DNA of 29,610 nucleotides from a virus. The translations under genes were made by a program, and so were the position numbers. A model generated the notes under the pieces. The model was not told where the DNA came from and made no database searches. It saw only the letters and a list, made by a program, of their open reading frames with translations. Each line of letters starts with the position of its first letter. Within the stretch, counting starts at the first letter, position 1. Where the stretch lies: IMG/VR virus record IMGVR_UViG_3300036715_000668, positions 1 to 29,610 of that record. One strand, given 5' to 3'. Below are positions 1 to 4,753 of this stretch, piece by piece.

Positions 1-83
1 TGCATTTCAAGTGTAATTTCTTTTACTGCGGATATACTCTGATTAAGTTTTGAGTTAGGATCTACCATGTAGAAGTATCTCAT
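1..83 (-). CDS. Hypothetical protein, 3' end outside window
   Basis: The first 27 codons of a minus-strand gene running off the left edge. The start is ATG at 83-81, preceded by a good SD (GGAGG with a short spacer). The visible N-terminus begins MRYFYMVDPNSKLNQSIS. It follows the 80-aa gene at 134-376 in the same direction, so it is probably the next cistron of the early operon. No family can be named from this fragment. Confidence 0.6.
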   Translation of the reverse strand, partial: MRYFYMVDPNSKLNQSISAVKEITLEM

Positions 84-133
84 TTTGTGCCTCCAAGTGT
101 AGAGCAGTTTTCTGTCATGCTCAGGACGGTTAA

Positions 134-376
134 CTACAGGATAATTACAGGCATCTTACGAAAGCCACCTTGAATCTTCTGAACGCCGTTCATTATAAAG
201 CCTTGAAGATTCTCAATGGTCATAAAATCAGCATCATAGCCAAACTGCTCGGCTATTTCTGGCTCAGTTTCATATATTTTTGCAATACGAGCTTTTTCCT
301 CACGGATGCGGATTGCACATTCTTTGATGTACTGCAGTCTTTCTTCTTTGTTAAGGATAATAGGTTTTGAAGCCAT
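134..376 (-). CDS. Small hypothetical early protein (80 aa)
   Basis: The start is set at ATG 376 (MASKPIILNKEERLQYIKEC), because a strong SD, GGAGG, lies six bases upstream; a longer in-frame extension has no ribosome site. The N-terminal half is a charged, probably helical segment rich in Lys, Glu and Arg. The family is not recognised. The SD lies in a small hairpin (ACACCT/AGGTGT, 380-394), so initiation could be sensitive to RNA folding. It ends with TAG. Neighbours are small early genes on the same strand. Confidence 0.7.
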   Translation of the reverse strand: MASKPIILNKEERLQYIKECAIRIREEKARIAKIYETEPEIAEQFGYDADFMTIENLQGFIMNGVQKIQGGFRKMPVIIL

Positions 377-464
377 GGTACACCTCCAAGGTGTGTAGTT
401 GTTGGTCATGGTTACTGTGATCGGTGTTATCCAATCTTCGACTCTTCTGACCTTGTGGTTAACG

Positions 465-752
465 TTACTTACAGATATATGTGACATCAAATATGTCATG
501 TATCATAGTCTGTAACCGCTTGTCTTCATCAGACATCTTAAAGATGTTGATTTTGGTTGGCGGAGTGGACCCAATCCTAAGATGTTTACGAATGAACTCC
601 TCATCACAAGCCATAAGTTCTATAGCTTTGATGGCATCCATGTAGCTGACTTTTTCAAATACATCAGCAGGTGTTGGTACTTCTCGGTCTATTGGATACT
701 CATAGACTCGGTTGTTACATATCGCGCTAAAGGTATCTATAATGCGTTTCAT
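465..752 (-). CDS. Hypothetical early protein (95 aa)
   Basis: ATG start at 752 with the SD TAGGAG overlapping the TAG stop of the preceding gene (762-1037), so the two are probably translationally coupled. The protein starts MKRIIDTFSAICNNRVYEYP and is mostly polar with a hydrophobic stretch near residues 38-48 (DAIKAIELMAC). No motif or family is recognised. The upstream TAG is in frame with this start, so readthrough would fuse the two products; the well-placed SD argues for separate products. Confidence 0.75.
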   Translation of the reverse strand: MKRIIDTFSAICNNRVYEYPIDREVPTPADVFEKVSYMDAIKAIELMACDEEFIRKHLRIGSTPPTKINIFKMSDEDKRLQTMIHDIFDVTYICK

Positions 753-761
753 ATTGTACTC

Positions 762-1037
762 CTAGCCTATGTAGAACTCTTCAACATTACAGCCAGCATC
801 AGCATCCCAAACCATACGGGATAAAATGCGTGTGCCAGGTTTACGCCCTGTCTCTTCGTGACGTCCTTTGTAGCCGCGCCCAGAATCAATCTTTGCTTCG
901 ATTGATTCGATGAATGCAGAGTAACCAGGATGGTGAGTCTCATAGCGGAGACTCACTTTTAGTCTAGCTGATTCAGGATGTTCAGCTTTTTGTTTAATCA
1001 TCCAACTAGCTTTGCTCTCGTTGTTTGGAACTTTCAT
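762..1037 (-). CDS. Hypothetical early protein (91 aa)
   Basis: The start is chosen at ATG 1037, which overlaps the TGA of the 51-aa gene upstream (ATGA) and has the SD GGGAGGTG at proper spacing; a GTG three codons earlier lies inside that SD. The protein begins MKVPNNESKASWMIKQKAEH and is basic and polar, with a Gly/Arg-rich stretch (SGRGYKGRHEETGRKPGTR) that might bind nucleic acid. No family is recognised. Confidence 0.75.
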   Translation of the reverse strand: MKVPNNESKASWMIKQKAEHPESARLKVSLRYETHHPGYSAFIESIEAKIDSGRGYKGRHEETGRKPGTRILSRMVWDADAGCNVEEFYIG

Positions 1038-1189
1038 ATTAGACACCTCCCTGGATTTACTGCCACAATAATGTGGTCAGGATACATATTTATTGCTTCC
1101 TGTTTAGCTTTAATACGATTTGCTGCTGGGAAACTGATATTGAATGGGTTAGATGTATGTGTAGCTTTGAGTGTTATACGATAATGCAT
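1034..1189 (-). CDS. Very small hypothetical protein (51 aa)
   Basis: A short open frame with the SD GGAGG five bases before ATG 1189, coding MHYRITLKATHTSNPFNISF and then a helix-like segment (AANRIKAKQEAINMYPDH), ending LI-TGA. The stop overlaps the next ATG in the ATGA configuration typical of coupled phage genes. The pattern of a short strand followed by 'A..IKAKQEAINMYPDHI' resembles small phage proteins that begin beta-strand then helix, but no family can be assigned. Confidence 0.7.
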   Translation of the reverse strand: MHYRITLKATHTSNPFNISFPAANRIKAKQEAINMYPDHIIVAVNPGRCLI

Positions 1190-1217
1190 TTGTTCCTCCA
1201 GTTAAGTTTAGGGTTGC

Positions 1218-1246
1218 GGCGTCGGACAAGGATTCTGTCCGACGCC
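1218..1246 (-). other. Intergenic 11-bp perfect hairpin
   Basis: GGCGTCGGACA and its exact reverse complement flank a 7-base loop, between the stop of the 46-aa gene (1256) and the start of the 51-aa gene (1189). No U-run follows on the minus strand, so a classical intrinsic terminator is unlikely. A role in RNA processing or stability fits better. Confidence 0.7.
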
Positions 1247-1255
1247 TAGGGAGAC

Positions 1256-1396
1256 TTATGCAGTGATTCCGAATTCCATTTCGGTTTTCATCAGCAAAAG
1301 TTGGTCTGCGTAGTATTGCCGTAGATTACGTGGCAGTACTGAGCATACGGTTACGATGTCAGAAGACATCGCTTTAATAAAGAATTTATATAGCAT
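1256..1396 (-). CDS. Very small hypothetical protein (46 aa)
   Basis: ATG at 1396 preceded by a near-perfect SD (AAAGGAGGTGAT, then AACA). It codes for MLYKFFIKAMSSDIVTVCSV and then a helix-like stretch (LPRNLRQYYADQLLLMKTEM), ending in TAA. It overlaps the 3' end of the deoxyribosyltransferase-like gene by 11 bp; the SD lies inside that gene's last codons, so its expression is tied to it. Family unknown. Confidence 0.7.
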   Translation of the reverse strand: MLYKFFIKAMSSDIVTVCSVLPRNLRQYYADQLLLMKTEMEFGITA

Positions 1397-1865
1397 TGTT
1401 ATCACCTCCTTTCAGGTTGATGTGAGAAATGTTACGGAATAGTTGACCACCACTGTTCTCTATGAAGAATAGTACCTGTAAGTTAATAGGTACATGAGGT
1501 AAGTCACCTACATCACGTAAGTCTGTGCGTAGGCCATAGACAGTCTTGCCCATACCTGCAGCATAGCCAAGCTCTGCTACTGTGCCACTATCCGGTTCAG
1601 TACCATCAAGCACTGCCAAGACGCACTGTGCACGGCTAATGTCTAGCCAGTTTTCATGACCTATTTTGAAGGCAAGCTTACTGAATGCTTCCTTCTGCTC
1701 TGCTACTGTAGTAAGAGCATGACATGCCTCAATGTCTTCGCTCCAGTTGATTGCCCATGGGTTGAGCACGCAGTGACCTGCACTGGTGAGTGTGGCAACT
1801 ATCTTAGCAAGATAGTTGATGTGTTCGGGCGAGAAGCCCAGGGGTGAAGCAAGATAAACTAACAT
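1386..1865 (-). CDS. Nucleoside 2-deoxyribosyltransferase-like protein
   Basis: A 159-aa protein with the signature of the nucleoside 2-deoxyribosyltransferase family: the N-terminal strand YLASPLGFS, a central Asp-containing segment (ENWLDISRAQCVLAVLDG, residues 71-88), and the hallmark EPDSGTVAELGYAAGMGK (90-107), whose Glu98 corresponds to the catalytic nucleophile. Family members exchange or hydrolyse the base of deoxynucleosides or nucleoside monophosphates. Start ATG 1865 has SD GGAGG; an upstream in-frame extension to 1910 would run into the ribozyme and is rejected. Hammerhead copy A lies just upstream. With the deaminase at 5408-5905 it suggests deoxynucleotide remodelling. The exact substrate cannot be read from the sequence. 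Confidence 0.85.
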   Translation of the reverse strand: MLVYLASPLGFSPEHINYLAKIVATLTSAGHCVLNPWAINWSEDIEACHALTTVAEQKEAFSKLAFKIGHENWLDISRAQCVLAVLDGTEPDSGTVAELGYAAGMGKTVYGLRTDLRDVGDLPHVPINLQVLFFIENSGGQLFRNISHINLKGGDNNAI

Positions 1866-1887
1866 ACATCCTCCTTTGATTGTTCTG

Positions 1888-1957
1888 TGACTGGCGTCAT
1901 CAGGCCACACGCATCACTGTGTGACGACGCACTATCTCACGACAGTGCGTTTCGCCG
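1888..1957 (-). ncRNA. Type II hammerhead ribozyme, copy A
   Basis: Reading the minus strand from 1956: GGC (stem II 5' strand), GAA, then stem III starting with the A-U pair, nine pairs and a final C-G closing a GUGA tetraloop, the GUC cleavage triplet (C at 1926), a 7-bp stem I (one G-U) with loop AGUGAUGC, then CUGAUGA (1903-1897), one unpaired C and GCC (1895-1893) closing stem II. Predicted cleavage is between 1926 and 1925. Loop bases UGAU can pair with GUCA at 1891-1888. It lies between the stop of the 71-aa gene and the SD of the deoxyribosyltransferase-like gene. The extra base after CUGAUGA departs from the textbook core. Confidence 0.85.
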
Positions 1958-1961
1958 GGTG

Positions 1962-2177
1962 TTACTTGTCGAGGCCGAGCTGGTGGACGGCTATCAAAAA
2001 GGTATCAGCTACACAGCCATAGCCACCGTGATCATTATAAAACTTCAGCTCACGTGCAGCGAAGGCCAGCGTATCCTGCCAGCGAGGCATAGTCTTAGGA
2101 TGCATAATACTAGCGTAAGTCTTATGCATCTGCTGGGCTATACACACTACGTTACTTCTTGCAATTGTTCTTTTCAT
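1962..2177 (-). CDS. Hypothetical early protein (71 aa)
   Basis: ATG at 2177 with SD GGAGG. The protein begins MKRTIARSNVVCIAQQMHKT and appears mostly helical, with a PRWQDTLAFAARELKFY segment like those of small phage proteins in which a conserved Trp precedes an amphipathic helix; no name is justified. It ends (TAA) about five bases before ribozyme A, so cleavage there would leave this message with a hairpin-capped 3' end. The SD is partly paired in a 5-bp stem (2180-2195). Confidence 0.75.
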   Translation of the reverse strand: MKRTIARSNVVCIAQQMHKTYASIMHPKTMPRWQDTLAFAARELKFYNDHGGYGCVADTFLIAVHQLGLDK

Positions 2178-2216
2178 TGTGCACCTCCAAGTGCATTTGT
2201 TAGTTGTTTAGTGGTA

Positions 2217-2265
2217 AATGACTGGCATCATTGAGGCTTATGGCATACCTCCCGCGCCTCTGATC
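2217..2265 (-). other. Vestigial hammerhead-like element
   Basis: The 3' flank shared by the three ribozymes (minus-strand AUGAUGCCAGUCAUU) recurs at 2231-2217, at the same position: downstream of one gene's stop (2274) and upstream of the next SD. The catalytic parts are lost: CUGAUGA reads CUCAAUGA and GGCGAAAC is replaced by GGCGCGGG. Only a 5-bp GAGGC/GCCTC hairpin remains. It appears to be a decayed fourth copy, unlikely to cleave. Confidence 0.5.
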
Positions 2266-2273
2266 CTCCTTTT

Positions 2274-2753
2274 CTAGTTGAGTTGGTCTTGCAGTGAATT
2301 TTTTACAAGAACAATCCGTGTTACTAACTCATGCTTCTTACGCTGAAATTTACCTTTGTAAGCTACCTGAGTTTTATCACTAAATATCACTTTGCTAGTT
2401 TGTGTTATTTCGTACACAAATAGTTCACAGTATGACAAACCAAATCTGTCAGTATCAGTAAGCCATTTCTTTATTGCTGGCATAAATTGTACAATACCAT
2501 GGTTTGTAAATGCAAATGTGTATTCACCATTTTTAAGTCTTGGACAAAATAAGCCTAATTTTATAAATAAACCACCAAGAAGGCTATTGTCATATCGAAG
2601 TCTTGGTATTACAAAGTCCTCATCTTTATATAGGACTTCTATCCTATAGACAGGTTCTCTTATTGGTAGTTGACGCTTAGGTAATGTCAGTCTAGTTAGT
2701 TTCTGTTGTTTCTTTACTGCTTCCATTTTTGGAAGTTCATGAGCTACTTGCAT
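2274..2753 (-). CDS. Hypothetical early protein (159 aa)
   Basis: ATG at 2753 with SD AAGGAG. The first 35 residues are basic and proline-containing (KKQQKLTRLTLPKRQLPIRE) and look flexible; the rest alternates short hydrophobic strands (VYRIEVLYKDEDFVIPRLRY, YTFAFTNHGIVQFM), suggesting a mostly beta fold, and the tail is again basic. No catalytic motif or known family is seen. It ends with TAG, followed at once by the vestigial hammerhead element. Confidence 0.75.
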   Translation of the reverse strand: MQVAHELPKMEAVKKQQKLTRLTLPKRQLPIREPVYRIEVLYKDEDFVIPRLRYDNSLLGGLFIKLGLFCPRLKNGEYTFAFTNHGIVQFMPAIKKWLTDTDRFGLSYCELFVYEITQTSKVIFSDKTQVAYKGKFQRKKHELVTRIVLVKNSLQDQLN

Positions 2754-2771
2754 AGATTCTCCTTATTATGT

Positions 2772-3065
2772 TTAGGTAGAAGGTAGGTCTTCTGCATAGT
2801 AATGTATGCATCCCTTATTAGCCAGTATAGTACATTTAGTTTTCTTTGTAGAGTTCTTCCTTTCATGCCATATCTCAAGGCTATTATATATGGCCATACT
2901 TGTGTCAGCGAATAAAAAGCATTTGCCGGTTGTTTTTTGCCAATATATGTTTACACTGGTGTTACATTCTGTGTAACCATATTGTTTTAATTCCTCGATA
3001 TCACCTCCATTCATTATGCAATAATTAATCGCTTGGATATAGCTGATCTTTACATGTGGTTTCAT
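2772..3065 (-). CDS. Hypothetical early protein (97 aa)
   Basis: ATG at 3065 with SD AAGGAG. The protein starts MKPHVKISYIQAINYCIMNG and contains 'IYWQKTTGKCFLFADTSMAIYNSLEIWHERK' split over residues 41-71, and four cysteines. It ends HYYAEDLPST. Its 3' end and the following leader are duplicated in decayed form at 3338-3390. No family is recognised. The preceding gene's TAG is in frame with this ATG, five codons upstream. Confidence 0.75.
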   Translation of the reverse strand: MKPHVKISYIQAINYCIMNGGDIEELKQYGYTECNTSVNIYWQKTTGKCFLFADTSMAIYNSLEIWHERKNSTKKTKCTILANKGCIHYYAEDLPST

Positions 3066-3077
3066 ATATACTCCTTT

Positions 3078-3230
3078 CTATATCAAGTTGTGTTGTTTAG
3101 CAATACTTATAAGCCTAGCTTCATATCGAGGTTTATAAGTATCAAGCATGTTGCTTTTTTGGACAACCCTTTTAATAGTAGCAAGACGATCAGGACTAAC
3201 CATTAGTAATTTAATAAATATAGCCTCCAT
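3078..3230 (-). CDS. Very small hypothetical protein (50 aa)
   Basis: ATG at 3230 with SD AAGGAGGTG. The protein is MEAIFIKLLMVSPDRLATIK followed by a basic helix-like stretch ending AKQHNLI. Its ATG overlaps the TAA of the 32-aa gene (TAATG), indicating coupling. The 3' half of the gene contains an inverted repeat (3103-3142: ten perfect pairs plus two after a mismatch), so the message may fold there. The family is unknown. Confidence 0.7.
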   Translation of the reverse strand: MEAIFIKLLMVSPDRLATIKRVVQKSNMLDTYKPRYEARLISIAKQHNLI

Positions 3231-3328
3231 TATAGTGCACCTCCTTTGTACATTCTTTTTTCTTTTTTATTGTTCTGAATAATCCTGTCAATTACTGCAC
3301 ATATGATGAAAATGGCCACTTCGTACAT
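3230..3328 (-). CDS. Tiny membrane-like protein (32 aa)
   Basis: ATG at 3328 with SD AAGGAG, coding MYEVAIFIICAVIDRIIQNN followed by a basic tail KKEKRMYKGGAL. A single hydrophobic helix (residues 4-18) with a Lys/Arg-rich C-terminus suggests a single-pass membrane peptide. Its stop overlaps the next start as TAATG, and its last codons carry the SD of that gene, which supports it being real despite its size. Confidence 0.6.
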   Translation of the reverse strand: MYEVAIFIICAVIDRIIQNNKKEKRMYKGGAL

Positions 3329-3337
3329 AGTATGTCT

Positions 3338-3390
3338 CCTTATTATGTTTAGATAGAATGTAGGTCCTCTGTATAGTGATGTATATAGAG
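3338..3390 (-). pseudogene. Duplicated 3'-end remnant of the 97-aa gene
   Basis: This stretch resembles 2762-2812, the end and downstream leader of the 97-aa gene. Translated in the matching frame it gives IHHYTEDLHSI-stop against IHYYAEDLPST-stop, and both copies run on into CATAATAAGGAG, the SD of the next gene. No plausible full-length frame lies upstream, so it looks like the tail of a deleted gene copy left by tandem duplication. Confidence 0.5.
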
Positions 3391-3406
3391 GACAGGCACT
3401 AGATTA

Positions 3407-3454
3407 TCATGCTATTACTCGTCCACAGATAGGACACCAGATAGTTATCTCTAT
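3407..3454 (-). CDS. Tiny CPxCG peptide with possible AUA start
   Basis: A very strong SD (AAAGGAGGTGAT) lies just 3' of ribozyme B but no ATG, GTG or TTG follows at usable distance. The frame after the SD reads ATA (3454), then EITIWCPICGRVIA and TGA. The CPICG knuckle is typical of zinc-binding peptides. Initiation would need AUA (or AUU three bases earlier). The same leader occurs at 3805-3867. This could be a real micro-gene or a decayed start; the evidence is the SD and the motif only. Confidence 0.35.
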   Translation of the reverse strand: MEITIWCPICGRVIA

Positions 3455-3503
3455 AATATCACCTCCTTTCTAGTTAGTTTTCTGAATGACTGGCATCATC
3501 AGG
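3441..3503 (-). repeat. 63-bp perfect direct repeat, copy 1
   Basis: Identical to 3805-3867. It covers the 3' strand of the hammerhead core (CUGAUGA, GCC, GUCA), the linker, the SD and the first codons of the downstream frame. The two ribozymes' variable stems lie outside it and have diverged with pairing preserved. Confidence 0.9.
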
Positions 3504-3556
3504 TATGTAGCATCACCTACATACGACGCTCTGTCTCACGACAGTGCGTTTCGCCA
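3487..3556 (-). ncRNA. Type II hammerhead ribozyme, copy B
   Basis: Minus strand from 3555: GGC, GAA, stem III of nine positions (one A-A mismatch) plus a C-G closing a GUGA tetraloop, the GUC triplet with C at 3525, a perfect 8-bp stem I with loop GUGAUG, CUGAUGA at 3502-3496, one unpaired U, then GCC (3494-3492). Predicted cleavage is between 3525 and 3524. UGAU in loop I can pair with GUCA at 3490-3487. The stems differ in sequence from copies A and C but still pair, which is strong evidence for a conserved RNA. It separates the 60-aa gene (stop 3561) from the tiny CPxCG frame. Confidence 0.88.
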
Positions 3557-3560
3557 TGTG

Positions 3561-3743
3561 CTAATAAATGTTATTAGCGGTGAGTTTGTGGTAAGCTTTT
3601 ATGCGAACAAGCTTTCCAAGTTTACGGCGACGTGCACCATTCCATTTGGAATGGCGACGTGCATCAGCAACACACCATTCTGGGCAACGTTGTGAAACGA
3701 TTGCATCACGGTGAATGCCGATAATGTTGGCAGACTTTGTCAT
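3561..3743 (-). CDS. Small basic hypothetical protein (60 aa)
   Basis: The start is set at ATG 3743 (MTKSANIIGIHRDAIVSQRC), preceded by SD AAGGAGGTGAT. The frame stays open upstream through an ATG at 3806 to a possible AUA start at 3818, so a longer form of 81-85 aa cannot be excluded. The middle is very basic (DARRHSKWNGARRRKLGK), suggesting nucleic-acid binding. Two Cys (RCPEWC) form a CxxxC. The family is unknown. It lies between ribozymes B and C, so its message would be trimmed at both ends. Confidence 0.65.
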   Translation of the reverse strand: MTKSANIIGIHRDAIVSQRCPEWCVADARRHSKWNGARRRKLGKLVRIKAYHKLTANNIY

Positions 3744-3776
3744 GTTAATCACCTCCTTCCTAGTTAGTTTACCATA

Positions 3777-3803
3777 CACGTATTTCAGTAGGACTGAAAC
3801 GTG
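3777..3803 (-). other. Hairpin between leader and 60-aa gene
   Basis: CACG and TTTCAGT pair with ACTGAAA and CGTG around a 3-base loop, with a 2-base bulge. It lies between two SD sites (near 3830 and 3755), within the possible N-terminal extension of the 60-aa protein, and might decide which start is used. Confidence 0.5.
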
Positions 3804-3804
3804 C

Positions 3805-3867
3805 ATAGTTATCTCTATAATATCACCTCCTTTCTAGTTAGTTTTCTGAATGACTGGCATCATCAGG
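3805..3867 (-). repeat. 63-bp perfect direct repeat, copy 2
   Basis: Identical to 3441-3503 and includes the 3' part of ribozyme C and the downstream SD. Here the frame after the SD continues through ATG 3806 into the 60-aa gene. Confidence 0.9.
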
Positions 3868-3910
3868 CTATAGGCGTCACCCTATAACGACGTCTCACGA
3901 CGTTTCGCCA
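3851..3910 (-). ncRNA. Type II hammerhead ribozyme, copy C
   Basis: The most compact copy. Minus strand from 3909: GGC, GAA, a stem III of only ACGU/ACGU plus C-G capped by GUGA, the GUC triplet with C at 3889, an 8-bp stem I (one G-U) with loop GUGACG, CUGAUGA at 3866-3860, one unpaired U, GCC (3858-3856). Predicted cleavage is between 3889 and 3888. UGAC of loop I is exactly complementary to GUCA at 3854-3851, a likely pseudoknot. It lies between the 62-aa gene (stop 3990) and the duplicated leader of the 60-aa gene. Confidence 0.88.
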
Positions 3911-3989
3911 CTGTATTAATTAGGCCGTTCTGTTCCCAGGTGGCTTAAGCCCGGCTAGCCTCCATAGCTAGCAGTTGTGCTAGTAGCTA

Positions 3990-4178
3990 TTACTGCTCCA
4001 GTGTGAAGACAACGCGGGATTCAGTGATATAACCACCGATACCGTCGTTCTCTTTCAAAAGAGCGGCTTTAGCTTCTTCGAGAGTGTCGAAGTCATACGT
4101 CCACTCGCCATCAACTTCATGGCTAATAGGACGTGCGCCTTCCATGTACTCATAGAAGAAAGCACGATATTTGAACAA
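3990..4178 (-). CDS. Small hypothetical protein (62 aa), TTG start
   Basis: No ATG fits; TTG at 4178 lies nine bases after an excellent SD (AAAGGAGGTGA) and opens MFKYRAFFYEYMEGARPISH. The rest (EVDGEWTYDFDTLEEAKAAL) has a strand-then-helix pattern with a 'DTLEEAKAAL' helix seen in many small phage proteins of unknown function. After its stop, 3914-3989 holds palindromic GC-rich patches (GGCTTAAGCC, repeated GCTAGC) before ribozyme C. Confidence 0.75.
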   Translation of the reverse strand: MFKYRAFFYEYMEGARPISHEVDGEWTYDFDTLEEAKAALLKENDGIGGYITESRVVFTLEQ

Positions 4179-4321
4179 GTAGAGTCACCTCCTTTCATGT
4201 TATAATCTTACGAGCAAGTAAGCAAGTAAGTACAGCATATTATATTGACATGCAAATAGCAAGTAGTGAGTTACTACTGCATGCGCCACTTGCACGAGTA
4301 TTTTGCCCGACGCTCATTACT

Positions 4322-4382
4322 ACCCATACCGTGTTGTATCAGTACACCTTCCCTACTTATACCATGTTGTATTAATACCTTC
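4322..4382 (-). repeat. Tandem imperfect repeat with T7-promoter-like layout
   Basis: In the 275-base gap 4200-4474 two units of 28-30 bases lie side by side. On the minus strand they read TAATAC-AACATGG-TATAAGTAGGG (from 4374) and TGATAC-AACACGG-TATGGGTAG (from 4341). TAATAC, seven bases, then TATA matches the spacing of T7-class RNA polymerase promoters, and both point toward the early genes to the left. No phage RNA polymerase gene is in the window, and operator sites are an equally fair reading. The same gap also holds a 9-bp hairpin (4389-4413). Confidence 0.4.
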
Positions 4383-4388
4383 ATATTC

Positions 4389-4413
4389 TTATCTAGCTGT
4401 TTATGCTAGATAA
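4389..4413 (-). other. 9-bp perfect hairpin in intergenic gap
   Basis: TTATCTAGC and GCTAGATAA flank a 7-base loop, 60 bases downstream (minus strand) of the 71-aa membrane protein gene and just upstream of the tandem repeat. No long U-run follows. Confidence 0.55.
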
Positions 4414-4474
4414 TATTGTACCTTATATTATTCTTATTTCTGCGTGTAAGATGCGCAGCCCCTAGATATATAGT

Positions 4475-4690
4475 CTAATTAAAGTCTTTGCCCCATATAG
4501 TTATGCTATGGCTAACAAAGCGTTTGTAGTAGTTACGTTCATCCCATAGACATATGATGGTCAGAACAAAGATGATTACTGCTATTACTGCTGACCACGC
4601 AGCGCAGAGTGGTTCATGTCTAAGTGTAGACACATATGACATGAGGACCGCGATATAACCAGTAATTATTGCATAAATTAAACGTTCCAT
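4475..4690 (-). CDS. Small two-helix membrane protein (71 aa)
   Basis: The start is ATG 4690 with SD AGGAGG; an upstream in-frame extension would read through the duplicated leader. Two hydrophobic segments are clear, about residues 4-20 (LIYAIITGYIAVLMSYV) and 31-49 (AWSAVIAVIIFVLTIICLW), followed by a polar tail. It is likely an inner-membrane protein. The family is not recognised. It shares a nearly identical 55-bp leader with the larger membrane protein gene upstream, so the two may be co-regulated or derived by local duplication. Confidence 0.75.
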   Translation of the reverse strand: MERLIYAIITGYIAVLMSYVSTLRHEPLCAAWSAVIAVIIFVLTIICLWDERNYYKRFVSHSITIWGKDFN

Positions 4691-4745
4691 TATATACCTC
4701 CTAGGTAAGTGTATGCGTGTGCATCCCCACACGCTGGGAAAGAGT
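4691..4745 (-). repeat. 55-bp duplicated leader, copy 1
   Basis: Differs from 5335-5389 at one base. On the minus strand it carries a 7-bp hairpin (GCGTGTG/CACACGC) followed about 15 bases later by SD TAGGAGG and the start codon of the 71-aa membrane protein. Identical leaders before two membrane-protein genes suggest a shared post-transcriptional signal. Confidence 0.9.
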
Positions 4746-4753
4746 AAAAACCG

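Noticed and set aside
3103-3142. Inverted repeat of 12 pairs as a separate regulatory element
   Set aside because: It lies fully inside the 50-aa coding region and may be coincidence; mentioned only in that gene's entry.
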